64,000 bases of DNA, from the NCBI GenBank assembly GCA_021824575.1, contig JAKAKJ010000027.1:1-64000 (forward strand). Direction: 5' to 3'. This stretch comes from Chloroflexota bacterium (GTDB lineage: Bacteria; Chloroflexota; Anaerolineae; Anaerolineales; Villigracilaceae). The stretch's first letter is position 1. Each line of letters starts with the position of its first letter. The notes beneath the pieces were generated by a model. It did not search any database. It saw only the letters and a program-made list of their open reading frames with translations, and was not told the DNA's origin. The translations under genes and the position numbers were made by a program. Of the stretch, positions 1 to 8,928 are shown piece after piece.

Positions 1-1045
1 AGAGCGGGCGCGCATACGTCGTGACAAGGTCCTGGAAGGGGAGGAAGCCCCTCGGATTCCGCAGTGCCACCGGGACATTCTGTTTGACCTCGCTTCGTTT
101 GATCGGAAAAGTTTCGATCAGGATTTCGTTTGAAGCTTTCTTGAGTCGTTCCTGTAATTGCGGAAGCTTTGACGCGACTGCCCAGCCGACGATGAGATAT
201 GTATATTTGAGCCGTCCATAGCGGACGATGGCATCGGTCAGCATCCGGCTCGAGCGGACTTCCCAAAGCAGGCGCTGCAAACGTTGCGTGTGCGCCTCGC
301 GCAAACTGACCAACGTGTTTTTCAATTCCTGAATCTTGTTCTTGGAATTTATGATTTGACTGTTAAGCGAAGCAATGATTTCTGAAGGTTTGCCTTTGAC
401 ATTTTCCGGCAGCGTCAGCGGATTCAAATAAGCGCTGGCAACCGCACGCTTTAAAATATCGCTGTTGGCATTCGATCCGGCCAGCCACACGACCGCTTCT
501 TTTCCTTCCTGATGAAGCGGCAAAAACACAAACGGGATTCTCGAAAGGCTGGTTTGAAGTCGGTCCATGTTCTCGACTGGCATGGTCCCAAGCACGGAGA
601 AAAGAGAATGCGAGCCTTGCAGCTTGCTCAAATCAATATCAACGTCAGCAACAGGTTGCAATTGGCGCAACATGCCTTCCAAATATTCCACTTGTTTGGT
701 TTCGTTGGCTAATTGCTCGCTTGTTTTGCGGACATCACCTTCCAATTGATTCACAATTGCCTGCACCGATTTGACATCCACTGGCGCATCGAATCCCTTT
801 TTGGATGGTTCGCCCTCGGCAAGTTCCAGCGCCTGCATCGTGGTTTGGATTCGGCGTTCAAGCGCGGCGTACGCGCTGGCTTTATCCTGCCATTCCTTCG
901 GCTGAGCCAGTTCCGACTCTCCGGTCAAATAACTGCTGTCGCTCTGCTGGAAGATGGCTTGCTCTCCCAATGCCTTTGTAACCGCCAGCAAATCTTTGGC
1001 GGGTACGATCAATTCGATCTCTGTCATCTCTTCCGGATAGAACAT
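1..1045 (-). CDS. V/A-type ATP synthase subunit I, N-terminal part (truncated by window edge)
   Basis: The 348 visible codons are the cytoplasmic N-terminal half of subunit I (subunit a), the stator protein that carries the ion half-channels of the V/A-type rotary ATPase. The start ATG at 1045 opens with MFYPEEMTEIELIVPA, typical of the family. A long helical, coiled-coil-like stretch follows. Near the left edge is PVALRNPRGFLPFQDLV and then TYARP, matching the conserved segment just before the membrane domain. The membrane half lies outside the window. The gene is 40 bases downstream of the subunit C gene and is the third gene of a minus-strand operon (G/H, C, I). The family assignment is confident; whether the enzyme makes ATP or pumps ions cannot be told here. 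Confidence 0.88.
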   Translation of the reverse strand, partial: MFYPEEMTEIELIVPAKDLLAVTKALGEQAIFQQSDSSYLTGESELAQPKEWQDKASAYAALERRIQTTMQALELAEGEPSKKGFDAPVDVKSVQAIVNQLEGDVRKTSEQLANETKQVEYLEGMLRQLQPVADVDIDLSKLQGSHSLFSVLGTMPVENMDRLQTSLSRIPFVFLPLHQEGKEAVVWLAGSNANSDILKRAVASAYLNPLTLPENVKGKPSEIIASLNSQIINSKNKIQELKNTLVSLREAHTQRLQRLLWEVRSSRMLTDAIVRYGRLKYTYLIVGWAVASKLPQLQERLKKASNEILIETFPIKRSEVKQNVPVALRNPRGFLPFQDLVTTYARPL

Positions 1046-1085
1046 GCTCTCTCTCCAAATAATGTGGTCTACGTTCTCTTCCGAA

Positions 1086-2144
1086 TCAGTTCTTCATTAC
1101 CATATATTGCTTGAACTTTTCTGCCGGTATGTTCGATGATTTGGCTTCGATCAACACAACCAAATCCTGGATTTCAAGATCGCTCAAAAGCAAATACGCC
1201 AGCGGAATTCCAATATGGAACGGATCGCCGACAAACGCGGCCTGACATTGATCGTAGACGAGTCGCTGCAGTTGCAACTCCAATTGGGAAAGTCCGTCGC
1301 CCGATTTGGCCGTCAAATTTTCGACTTGGGTTAAACCCGGATAGACGCGCTGCACGATTTGAGCGACGTCCGCTCCGGCTGCGATCCCGCGAATATCTTC
1401 ATCATGAACGTGATATCCAAACGGGAGCGTGTAATTGATGACTTCCTCTTCAGATAGATGATAATAAGTTCGATAGCGGATCGCCCACATCAGATTGGTA
1501 ATGTCCAACATCGTTCCGATGATTCGGCTGGCTTGTGTTTTATCCAGGCTTGAAAGCTGTTTGACATTTTTCCACAAGTCCCGCCAATAATTGAGATCGA
1601 GCGTCACTTCCAACGGGAACAGACTCTGTTCCGCGCTGTAGCGTTTCATCGCATACGAAAGTGTTTCGTAATATGCAGAACCGCGCAGTAATTCAACCGC
1701 CGGTGCGATATTACCTGTTGTCACCATTTCTTCTGCCGGTATGATCGTTCTGGAACCAAAAGGGAAGAGCAGATATCTCACAACGTCCCAATGTTCCCCC
1801 TTGACGATGCCGCGTAACACGGCCTTCAAATTACTGACTTCAAAAAAACGGTAAAGCTGGACGAGTAGCGGGCGAGTCTGTTCCGGTACGATGCCGATGA
1901 TGGACGAATACGCATTTGCGAGTCTTTCCCGGAGTTGGAATGCCGCCCGTCTCGGCGTCAAATCTCGATCTCGCACCTGCTCCAGATATGGCCCGTACGC
2001 CGTGTGCTTCAACTGTTCCATCAAACTGTTGAAGTCCGGAGCCTCGGATAGCCTGCCCATTTCCTGCGGCGTCAGCAATGTCGAGTACATCACTCGCACG
2101 CGGGCGTTGACTGCTGCGTATCCGGAGATGCCGCTGGAGGCCAT
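1086..2144 (-). CDS. V/A-type ATP synthase subunit C
   Basis: A 352-residue subunit C (d/AC39 family), the funnel-shaped socket that couples the central rotor stalk to the membrane ring. The N-terminus ASSGISGYAAVNARVRVMYS and the helical repeats, with LLTPQEMGRLSEAP and a later RIIGTMLDITNLMWAIRYR segment, are characteristic of the family. I chose ATG 2144, one base after the stop of the preceding subunit gene. Upstream in-frame codons reach 2213 but would lie inside that gene. An AAGGAA ribosome site sits in the end of the upstream gene, so translation is probably coupled. Family length is about 330-360 residues, so this is complete. Confidence 0.87.
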   Translation of the reverse strand: MASSGISGYAAVNARVRVMYSTLLTPQEMGRLSEAPDFNSLMEQLKHTAYGPYLEQVRDRDLTPRRAAFQLRERLANAYSSIIGIVPEQTRPLLVQLYRFFEVSNLKAVLRGIVKGEHWDVVRYLLFPFGSRTIIPAEEMVTTGNIAPAVELLRGSAYYETLSYAMKRYSAEQSLFPLEVTLDLNYWRDLWKNVKQLSSLDKTQASRIIGTMLDITNLMWAIRYRTYYHLSEEEVINYTLPFGYHVHDEDIRGIAAGADVAQIVQRVYPGLTQVENLTAKSGDGLSQLELQLQRLVYDQCQAAFVGDPFHIGIPLAYLLLSDLEIQDLVVLIEAKSSNIPAEKFKQYMVMKN

Positions 2145-2145
2145 T

Positions 2146-2460
2146 TCAGGATTCCTTGCCAGCGACTTTGTTGAGAACGTACGCGACGGCTTTGTTGAGA
2201 TTGTTCTTCGCAACAGCCTCGGTGCGCTGGATGGTCTTCTCAGCGTCGGCGAGGATGCGTTGACGTTCTTCCTCCGCCTGAGCCTTGGCGACCATTTTCC
2301 GGGCCTCTTCCTCCGCCTCAGCTCGCGCTTTTTCGATCAGCGCCTGCGCCTCCTGCTCGGCCTGAACCGGAAGTTTATCCGCCTCATGCAAAGCCTCCGT
2401 GTGGATCGCGTCCGCTTGCTGCTCGATCTCAAGTACCTGTTGGATAGTTTTCTCGTTCAA
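2146..2460 (-). CDS. V/A-type ATP synthase subunit G/H (peripheral stalk)
   Basis: A 104-residue, almost wholly helical and highly charged protein (long runs of Ala, Glu, Lys and Gln, no Cys). This is typical of the peripheral-stalk subunit G/H (AhaH/NtpF) of V/A-type ATPases, which forms a coiled coil with subunit E to hold the catalytic head still. The start is TTG at 2460: AGGAGA lies a few bases upstream and no in-frame ATG fits. It is the first visible gene of the G/H-C-I operon. Assignment rests on length, composition and the adjacent subunit C; low sequence conservation limits certainty. Confidence 0.75.
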   Translation of the reverse strand: MNEKTIQQVLEIEQQADAIHTEALHEADKLPVQAEQEAQALIEKARAEAEEEARKMVAKAQAEEERQRILADAEKTIQRTEAVAKNNLNKAVAYVLNKVAGKES

Positions 2461-2905
2461 GCGAAATCTCCTGATTGATGGCTTGTAACCTCAAATGTAT
2501 CGCTTCACATAACCGCAAAATATTTACCGTGCAAGTACGACTACCTGCATGTTTGATATTGAACACAAACTAATTTTGTTCAGATCAACAAGTAATCCTT
2601 TACCTGCCAAGACAGCCCGTAAACGCCATGATCCGACAGACTTTAATTCGCAAGCCATTCAAAAAATGTGGTTTCAATTTTGCGTTTGATTACAGATATT
2701 TTCTACAAGAATTGTCGCAATTTTACACTGGAGCATAAGAGATAACAAGAGGAATTGTTCATTATCGAACAAGGAATTTTGGGAAATCTGATTTGCAGCC
2801 CGGTTTGCCTTCGATATCAGCGAACAAAGCAAACAACCGCGACAGTTCTGCCGCGGTTGTTTCCCAAAACAACAGTGTCAAAGACTTGGTTGACTGTTTC
2901 TGATT
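2461..2905. other. 445-base intergenic region upstream of the V-ATPase operon
   Basis: No credible gene is seen on either strand. The AT-rich segment near 2480-2760 should hold the promoter of the minus-strand ATPase operon; TTGCAC and TATGTG are spaced 17 bases apart on the minus strand near 2500-2540, but this is a weak match. The left-facing end of the ABC permease gene contributes the hairpin described at 2831-2862. Confidence 0.4.
2831..2862 (-). terminator. Intrinsic terminator after the ABC exporter operon
   Basis: A perfect 11-bp inverted repeat AAACAACCGCG / CGCGGTTGTTT with a 10-base loop. Read on the minus strand it is followed by a broken T-tract (GCTTTGTT). It lies 43 bases past the stop codon of the permease gene and fits a Rho-independent terminator for the 2906-4689 operon. 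Confidence 0.65.
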
Positions 2906-3772
2906 TTATAAATCGCGTTTCCCGAAGACCCGTATGGTAATCCACACAGCCGCTAATAGATAGACTGCTGTGTAACCGATCATCAACGGGCTTGGCACGG
3001 ATATCGTCCCAAACGGCGACATGCCCAATGCTCCAGCCAAAGGCGTCTGCATTTCAAAAGCGGCTCTTCGCCACAGAGATTCGCTTGGCATAATCAAGCT
3101 GGCAATGATTCCCACCTTGACTGCTGTGGAATTTTGTATCATCGCGCCGAATTGTTCGATCCATCCGCCGATGAACGCGAGGCCATATAAGCCAAAGACG
3201 ACGCCGCCAGTTGCCAATGCGGATAATGAACTGGAACATGCCATCGAAATGGACATGATCAATAAATCTTCAAAATAAATCAGCGCCATTCCGGCCAGCA
3301 AATTGCGAGGCGCGTATCCCGATTGAAAAAGGACACTCAATACCGTGCCGCCAGCCATCAGCAGGAAATACAGCAGAAGCAGGAATGCAAATCCCAGCCA
3401 CTTGCCGATGACCACATCCGAGCGGCGGATGGGCTTGGTCACGATGGTCTGGATCGTGCCGGAATTGATCTCACCTGCCAATGTGTCTGCGGCCAGTAAA
3501 GCGGCCATCGCAATCGAAAGAAAGGTGACTGCATACAGTCCTGCCAGCATCAACGTGTTCACACCTTCCGTATCTGCGATGTGTGCCAGCGCCTGTTGCG
3601 ACGGAGCGTTTTGCATTGTGCTCTCTACGCCCCTGAACGAATTGTAGATGAAGTGAAAGCCGATGGCATAAATGATGATAAAACACAAACCGAGTATCAA
3701 TCCAGTCAATACGATTCGACGCCGGATCGCTTCGCGGAATGTCATGCGCGTGATTGTCCAAATGCTGTTCAT
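2906..3772 (-). CDS. ABC-2 type transporter permease
   Basis: A 288-residue integral membrane protein with about six hydrophobic segments. The N-terminal MNSIWTITRMTFREAIRRR is the cytoplasmic lead-in typical of ABC-2 permeases (NatB/YhaP/NosY group). The middle carries LLAADTLAGEINSGTIQTI followed by TKPIRRSDVVIGKW, the usual ABC-2 'return to cytoplasm' motif. Its start ATG overlaps the stop of the ATPase gene (ATGA, 3769-3772), so the two are translationally coupled and form one exporter. The substrate cannot be inferred; relatives move sodium, drugs, or take part in nitrous-oxide reductase assembly. Confidence 0.85.
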   Translation of the reverse strand: MNSIWTITRMTFREAIRRRIVLTGLILGLCFIIIYAIGFHFIYNSFRGVESTMQNAPSQQALAHIADTEGVNTLMLAGLYAVTFLSIAMAALLAADTLAGEINSGTIQTIVTKPIRRSDVVIGKWLGFAFLLLLYFLLMAGGTVLSVLFQSGYAPRNLLAGMALIYFEDLLIMSISMACSSSLSALATGGVVFGLYGLAFIGGWIEQFGAMIQNSTAVKVGIIASLIMPSESLWRRAAFEMQTPLAGALGMSPFGTISVPSPLMIGYTAVYLLAAVWITIRVFGKRDL

Positions 3773-4689
3773 AGCCCGCCATCCTTCCCAACGGTTTCAA
3801 TGAAGATGTCTTCGAGTGAAACGCGTTGCGGAGTGATGGCATAGACCTCAACGCCTTTTGTCACCAAATAACGCGTGATCTCAGGCAAAGCTGATTCGGC
3901 AGAGATGGTCAGGTTTACAGTTTCTCCGTTGGCTTGAATATTCTTTCCCCATTTTGTTAACCCGGATATGACTTCTTGTGTTAATCCGCTTGCGCGGATG
4001 GTGACATCGGATTGATTCGTGTCAAGCGAAGCCAGTTCGAGGACGCGCACGACTTCTCCATGCCGGATAAAAGCCACACGGTCGCACGTGACTTCGATCT
4101 CGCTCAACAAATGCGAATTCAGGAAAACGCTTGTGCCCTCGTCCCGCAACTCATGGATGATGTCGCGCACCAAGCGCCGTCCAACTGGATCAAGGCCGGA
4201 AGTCGGCTCATCGAGAAAAACCAGCTTCGGATGATTGAGCAAAGCCTGGGCGAGTCCGATGCGCTGGAGCATTCCCTTTGAGAACGTTCGCAGAAGTTTG
4301 TCGCGGAAATCCGTCAGCCCGACGCGCTCCAACAATTCGCTGATTCGCGCTTTAAGATCATGGATGTCCATGCCATATAGATGGCCGTGCATGTCAAGGA
4401 ATTCATTCGCGGTCAGCCATTCTTGAAAGCGGAAATGCTCCGGGAGAAAACCGATGTGTCTGAGCGAGGCGCGATTGCCGATGGGGGAGCCGAGCATCGA
4501 GGCTGAACCGGATGTCGGTGCGATCAATCCAAGCAGCATCTTCATTGACGTAGTTTTGCCTGCGCCATTCGGACCGAGGAATCCGAACACCTCGCCTTGC
4601 TCAACTTGCAGGGTGAGTCCTTTTACCGCGGCGCGCTCGCCGAAGACTTTGCGTAATTCATGTGTTTCAATTGCGGAAATATTATCCAT
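3769..4689 (-). CDS. ABC transporter ATP-binding protein
   Basis: A 306-residue ATPase subunit of the exporter whose permease follows directly. It has Walker A GPNGAGKTT at residues 39-47, signature FSKGMLQRIGLAQAL, Walker B LVFLDEPTSGLDP and an H-loop with LNSHLLSE. The roughly 80-residue C-terminal extension after the nucleotide-binding domain, ending QRVSLEDIFIETVGKDGG, is typical of the NatA/CcmA-like group that pairs with ABC-2 permeases. It is the first gene of a two-gene operon with ATGA coupling to the permease. Confidence 0.92.
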   Translation of the reverse strand: MDNISAIETHELRKVFGERAAVKGLTLQVEQGEVFGFLGPNGAGKTTSMKMLLGLIAPTSGSASMLGSPIGNRASLRHIGFLPEHFRFQEWLTANEFLDMHGHLYGMDIHDLKARISELLERVGLTDFRDKLLRTFSKGMLQRIGLAQALLNHPKLVFLDEPTSGLDPVGRRLVRDIIHELRDEGTSVFLNSHLLSEIEVTCDRVAFIRHGEVVRVLELASLDTNQSDVTIRASGLTQEVISGLTKWGKNIQANGETVNLTISAESALPEITRYLVTKGVEVYAITPQRVSLEDIFIETVGKDGGL

Positions 4690-4715
4690 TGTTCAAATTT
4701 CTAGGTGGTTCCTAA

Positions 4716-5516
4716 TTATATAGAAGAACGAGGTTGAGAATAGTTTACTACTTTGTTCAAAACAGATTCTTTTGTGACCATGTTTAAGATGATTCCGGTG
4801 ATCCACGTCAACCCGGCAATCAGCCACCATAGATTGGAATCAAAATTTGCAGTTTGAACAATACGCGGCACGATGTCCGTGCTGGCATGGAGAATGACAG
4901 CGAAAAGCAGGCTTCCTCGTGTGTTGTTGAACACGACCGTGTAGATAATTGAGAGGCCAGCGATGAGCAATAAGAATGGAATTACGGGAATGTTGGGCTG
5001 ACCTGGAACAAAGTATTGCGGCAAATGCCACGTTCCCCAGATTACGCCGAGGATGATACTGGCAATCAATGGATTCGGGATAATGCTTTGAAGACGCGGC
5101 AACGCAAAACCTCGCCAGCCGATCTCCTCCCCGGAGTTGATGAACATCAAATACAGAAAGCTGGCGGCGACAAAATACCAGGGAGCATTTGTCCACAGTG
5201 ATTGATCGTTGCCTCGGAACAAGATCAAAATCGCCAGGAAGAAAATAGCGGGGATAAGGAGAAATGCCAGCAGATACCATTTGACTTGGAATTTCCAAAG
5301 AAGGTAACGTCTCAAAATATCTTTTATGCCAGCCAGTTTGTTTGTAAATCCAGCAACCAATAATGCAGAAATAGCAGGGCTAAAGAGGAAAATAAATGCG
5401 CTCCAGGTCGGACCTTCGCGATTTACAAGCAGAGGAATCCAAGCCAGCCATCCAATGACGAAGGCAAGAATAAAAAACGCGGCCAACTGTTTTAGGTTTG
5501 ATGTTTGGGGATTCAT
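4716..5516 (-). CDS. CPBP-family intramembrane metalloprotease
   Basis: A polytopic membrane protein with about eight hydrophobic segments and the CPBP (CAAX protease/bacteriocin-processing, Abi) motifs: GEEIGWRGF (EExxxR), WGTWHLPQYF (conserved His) and VILHASTD (third motif). These residues form the glutamyl/histidine site of intramembrane proteases. The start ATG at 5516 is preferred because GAAGAG lies 8 bases upstream; a GTG at 5525 would add three residues. The gene is 26 bases upstream of the ABC ATPase on the same strand, so it may be co-transcribed. The physiological substrate is unknown. Confidence 0.85.
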   Translation of the reverse strand: MNPQTSNLKQLAAFFILAFVIGWLAWIPLLVNREGPTWSAFIFLFSPAISALLVAGFTNKLAGIKDILRRYLLWKFQVKWYLLAFLLIPAIFFLAILILFRGNDQSLWTNAPWYFVAASFLYLMFINSGEEIGWRGFALPRLQSIIPNPLIASIILGVIWGTWHLPQYFVPGQPNIPVIPFLLLIAGLSIIYTVVFNNTRGSLLFAVILHASTDIVPRIVQTANFDSNLWWLIAGLTWITGIILNMVTKESVLNKVVNYSQPRSSI

Positions 5517-5561
5517 TCGTGGCACTCTTCGATGATGTTTGATTTATGCGTTTCATGAACC

Positions 5562-5587
5562 GCGCCGGAGGTTATTGACTCCGGCGC
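5562..5587. repeat. GC-rich hairpin between CPBP and anti-sigma genes
   Basis: A perfect 9-bp inverted repeat GCGCCGGAG / CTCCGGCGC with an 8-base loop. It lies downstream of the anti-sigma gene in the direction of transcription and could act as a terminator, but neither strand has a good T-tract after it. Confidence 0.45.
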
Positions 5588-5604
5588 TCGTAACAGAAAT
5601 AAAC

Positions 5605-5665
5605 TGTAGGGGCACGGCGGGACATAAATCGCCAAGTCTTTTTGCAATTTCGCCGTGCCCCTACA
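5605..5665. repeat. Inverted repeat with TGTAGGGGCACGGCG arms
   Basis: Perfect 15-bp arms, TGTAGGGGCACGGCG (5605-5619) and its complement (5651-5665), enclose 31 bases. The arms, size and intergenic position resemble small dispersed palindromic (REP or MITE-like) elements. It sits 11 bases past the end of the anti-sigma gene, so it may also stop transcription or protect the mRNA 3' end. Confidence 0.6.
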
Positions 5666-5676
5666 TGGATTTGTTT

Positions 5677-6837
5677 TTATTGAAGTGAGTTTGCCATATC
5701 AATGGCTTGCTGTGAATTGGTTCCCAACGAGCCAATCGTGTAAACGATGCCGTTCTTGACCCACAGCAAGATGTATTGCGGCGCATCATCCGCCGGACGC
5801 TGAATGAGGGTTCCGGTCACGCCGTCCACTTGCACCTGCTGGTACGTCGCGGCGTTCTTTGGGATCGGGACAACAAGCGTCGAAGTCCAATCCACACTTT
5901 GAGCAAAGGCCGCGGCCTGGTCACTGGACATGCCGGTGAACTCGAGTCCGATTTGGGCAAGCTGCGCGACGTTAACGTTCGCCGGTGCGCTGACAGTTGG
6001 ACTCGGGATTTGAGCCATGATGACGCAATCGGGATACTGCCGGCTCATGGACCCGTTTTGGGTTGGGTCAGCCGCTGCCGGGTCGGGGCAGGAACCGTAA
6101 TCGGCGCGGACCGACGCGGGCACCGTCACCGAGATGACTGCACCGTCAATGGATTGCGGCAAAACGAGATCACTGCGCCCAGCTTCATTGAGCAATGCCT
6201 GAGCCTTTGTGCGGTCAATCGTAAAGTTGTACGCGGAATTGCCGAGCACCGTGATGCGTGAAGGCGTCATGTTCTGTGGAAGGTGAACAGTGAATCCGGC
6301 TTTTTGACTCGCATCCGCCGCGCTGGTCGCGGCGACGGGCGCGCCTGGTTTTTGCAATTCTTTCGTTGAACTGGAAATAAGCTGGCTGATCTGTTTTCCA
6401 AGACTGCCGTTGCCGGTCAATTGCTGCAAGCCGCTGGCGTCAATCGGGACAACGGTCACTTGCTGGACTCTGAACAGGTCGAGCAATTGGCCCGCAAAGG
6501 CGCGCGTGCTTGGAATCGAAAGCACGACTGCGAGAATCAGCACGATAGCCGCGCCGACTTGCAGGACCGGTGAAGCGAATATTTTTTTCATGATGGGTCT
6601 CTCCTTTTGAATTTGTTTTTGTTGGTAGAAGCGATGCAAGGCGGTTCTCTCCGGAAGAACTGGCTCATTGTCTGAAGAAAGGAATGATAGTTTGCGGGCA
6701 GTCTGTTTGACTTGAAGTTGTAGGTCGTCTCTCCGCGCGCGGCACGCAGCGCAAGATTCAAGATGTCGAAGTTCGCGGGATTCCAACTCGCCGTCTAAGG
6801 CGGCGCGCAATTGACCGTCGTTTAGATGCTTGTTCAT
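5677..6837 (-). CDS. Anti-sigma factor with zinc-finger domain and extracytoplasmic sensor region
   Basis: A 386-residue predicted single-pass membrane protein, partner of the ECF sigma factor encoded just upstream. The N-terminus carries a zinc-binding anti-sigma motif, His25-x3-Cys29-x2-Cys32. Next comes a basic linker, then one transmembrane segment near residues 92-112 (VLQVGAAIVLILAVVLSIPS). The outer region of about 270 residues has alternating segments rich in Thr, Ser, Pro and Gln, with similarity in style to DUF4367-type domains. ATGA overlap with the sigma gene indicates coupled translation. By family knowledge it should hold the sigma factor at the membrane until an envelope signal arrives; the signal is not evident. 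Confidence 0.8.
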   Translation of the reverse strand: MNKHLNDGQLRAALDGELESRELRHLESCAACRARRDDLQLQVKQTARKLSFLSSDNEPVLPERTALHRFYQQKQIQKERPIMKKIFASPVLQVGAAIVLILAVVLSIPSTRAFAGQLLDLFRVQQVTVVPIDASGLQQLTGNGSLGKQISQLISSSTKELQKPGAPVAATSAADASQKAGFTVHLPQNMTPSRITVLGNSAYNFTIDRTKAQALLNEAGRSDLVLPQSIDGAVISVTVPASVRADYGSCPDPAAADPTQNGSMSRQYPDCVIMAQIPSPTVSAPANVNVAQLAQIGLEFTGMSSDQAAAFAQSVDWTSTLVVPIPKNAATYQQVQVDGVTGTLIQRPADDAPQYILLWVKNGIVYTIGSLGTNSQQAIDMANSLQ

Positions 6838-7439
6838 AGCTTCTCCTCATTCAAGGTGCGATAGCGTTTTTCGAATTCGCGTTCTGCGCGCAGTAGTAAT
6901 GGGCCAATGGACGTCGGCGAAAGTTTCATGGCCCCGGCGATTTCTTTGTAAGACATTCCCGAATAGCGCATGATTAACAACTGCGATTGTTTTGAATTCA
7001 TGCGTGAAAGAACGAGGCGGGCAAGTTGTCTCTCTTCTTCATCGGCCTGGATTTTTGCGGGCGGGTCATTGGGGGTCTCTTCGAGCGCGCCTTTGCCCGC
7101 TGTCAGCTCATAATGCTCGCGGCGCTTGAAGCTGCGTATGGATTGCAGTCCAAGATTGGTTGCCACGCGATAGAGCCAGCCGCCAAAATTGAAATCATTT
7201 TGCGAATCAGGTTTCCTTTGGTAAAGCCGCAGGAAGGTTTCAAGCGCCAAATCTTCGGCCTCCGCCGGGTCGCCGACCAGGCGGACAAGATGGCGGTAGA
7301 CGGTAGCCCAGTGATCCTTGAAAATCGCCTCAAAAGCGCTTGGACTTGGTTCGGCGTGGGCGGACTGGGAAAGTTCGCGCGGCTGCTTGCGGATTTTCAT
7401 TCGTGAGAGCGTGCCTTCGCGCAGTACAGACTTATCCAT
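6834..7439 (-). CDS. RNA polymerase ECF sigma factor
   Basis: A 201-residue sigma-70 family protein of the extracytoplasmic-function type. Region 2 spans roughly residues 37-105, with HWATVYRHLVRLVGDPAEAEDL and the later FGGWLYRVATNLGLQSIR. Region 4 spans about 135-190, with the helix-turn-helix YSGMSYKEIAGAMKLSPTSI. The stop overlaps the start of the anti-sigma gene. The first ATG at 7439 is used; an internal ATG at residue 14 is possible because the first 25 residues are not part of the sigma fold. It probably drives its own operon plus envelope-related genes, as is usual in this family. Confidence 0.88.
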   Translation of the reverse strand: MDKSVLREGTLSRMKIRKQPRELSQSAHAEPSPSAFEAIFKDHWATVYRHLVRLVGDPAEAEDLALETFLRLYQRKPDSQNDFNFGGWLYRVATNLGLQSIRSFKRREHYELTAGKGALEETPNDPPAKIQADEEERQLARLVLSRMNSKQSQLLIMRYSGMSYKEIAGAMKLSPTSIGPLLLRAEREFEKRYRTLNEEKL

Positions 7440-7537
7440 CGGATTTCTATCATGTCCTTAATAGGATAATCCCGTTCGAGTCAAAAATGAGACATGAAAA
7501 TCAGTCGGATAGTTTGATAGTCAGATAGTCGTGTAGT

Positions 7538-7606
7538 CGTTCGGAGCGCGGCAATCTCGTTCAAACCGGGAGACTGCGTTGGAGAAAGGCGCTCCTCGCA
7601 ATGACA
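7538..7606. repeat. Partial copy of the GTCATTGCGAG-type intergenic repeat
   Basis: Bases 7545-7606 contain GCGGCAATCTCGTT, GGGAGACTGCGTT and the terminal CTCCTCGCAATGAC. These match, in the same order, the interior and right arm of the repeat at 32130-32208. The left arm is absent or eroded. It lies just before galK and gives no coding potential. Confidence 0.5.
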
Positions 7607-7662
7607 TGAATGTATCTTGAAAGTATGCCTGTATTACAATATTGATTGAAAAGGGTTTTCCG

Positions 7663-8838
7663 ATGAACATTCAAGATCACATCATAAAAATCTTTCACGA
7701 AAAATTTGGGACAACTCCTGCTTTCATCGCTCGCGCCCCGGGACGCGTGAATCTGCTCGGCGAGCACGTGGATTACAACGACGGCTTTGTCCTGCCCGCC
7801 GCGATTGACCGGGCCACGTATATTGCTTTTTCTCCATCCGGCTCGGATCGTTCAACCATTGTCGCGGCTGATTTCAACAATGAAACAACTTCCTTCACGC
7901 TGAAAAGCATTTCTTCAAAATCTTCTTTTGATGACTTACCGCTTGCAGGCTGGGCAAAATATCCGGCTGGAGTTGCTTGGTCATTGATGGAAAAAGGTTT
8001 GGTTGTCAACGGCATGAACGCGGTCTTCGCTTCGGATGTGCCGCGCGGCGCGGGATTGAGCTCGTCGGCTTCGGTCGAGTTGACTTTTGGCGTGGCTTGG
8101 ATGAATCTCGGCGGCTGGAAGATTTCTCCGATGGATTTGGCTTTGCTTTGCCAGCGCGCTGAGAATCAATACGTGGGCGTTAATTGCGGCATCATGGATC
8201 AATTTGCGTCTGCCTGCGGCGAGACGGATCGTTTGATGCTGTTGGATTGCAGGTCGCTGGAATATCGTTCGCTGCCATTGCCGCAGGATATTGCCATTGT
8301 CATCGCGGATACATCCGTGCGGCGTTCGCTGGTGGGTAGCGCATACAATGATCGGCGCGCGGCGTGCGAAGAGGCCGTGCTCGTTCTGCGCGAGGATTTG
8401 CCGGGGATCAAAGCTCTGCGTGACGTCAGTGTAGATGACTTTTATCGGTTATGCTCCAAGTTGAGAAAAGACGTCGAAAAGCGCGCCCGCCACATCGTCG
8501 AGGAAATTGAGCGAACAAAGCAGGCTATTCGCTTGCTTGAGAATGGAAACGTTCGCGAGTTCGGGCGTCTGATGAACGAATGTCACGTCAGCCTGCGGGA
8601 TTTATATGAAGTGTCTTGCCCCGAATTGGATGCGATGGCGCGCATCGCGCAGTCGCTCGAAGGTTGTTATGGTGCGCGTTTAACGGGAGCCGGTTTCGGC
8701 GGGTGCACGGTCAATCTGGTGGCGCGGGAAAAGGTCAACGATTTTGTTAAAGCGCTTACTGCAGGTTATGAATTCGAAACAAGACTTCATCCGGAGATTT
8801 ATATTTGTAAGGCTTCATCTGGCGCAAGTTTGATCTGA
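7663..8838 (+). CDS. galK: Galactokinase
   Basis: A 391-residue GHMP-family kinase that phosphorylates galactose at C1 in the Leloir pathway. It shows the galactokinase signature GRVNLLGEHVDYNDGFVLP near residues 29-47, the ATP-binding motif DVPRGAGLSSSASVEL (PxxxGLSSSA) and the C-terminal motif GARLTGAGFGGCTVNLV. The start ATG 7663 is chosen because AAAAGGG lies about nine bases upstream and the homologous N-terminus begins there; an upstream in-frame TTG is not needed. No other Leloir gene is adjacent, so the gene is monocistronic or followed by the acyltransferase-like gene 90 bases later. Confidence 0.93.
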   Translation: MNIQDHIIKIFHEKFGTTPAFIARAPGRVNLLGEHVDYNDGFVLPAAIDRATYIAFSPSGSDRSTIVAADFNNETTSFTLKSISSKSSFDDLPLAGWAKYPAGVAWSLMEKGLVVNGMNAVFASDVPRGAGLSSSASVELTFGVAWMNLGGWKISPMDLALLCQRAENQYVGVNCGIMDQFASACGETDRLMLLDCRSLEYRSLPLPQDIAIVIADTSVRRSLVGSAYNDRRAACEEAVLVLREDLPGIKALRDVSVDDFYRLCSKLRKDVEKRARHIVEEIERTKQAIRLLENGNVREFGRLMNECHVSLRDLYEVSCPELDAMARIAQSLEGCYGARLTGAGFGGCTVNLVAREKVNDFVKALTAGYEFETRLHPEIYICKASSGASLI

Positions 8839-8928
8839 GATGGGTAAGATTGACAACGTTTCTTCCCGTCTGATTCGTGGTTATACTTAATGTGAGATAG
8901 CACGACTCTCCATAAACGGAGGTGAACT

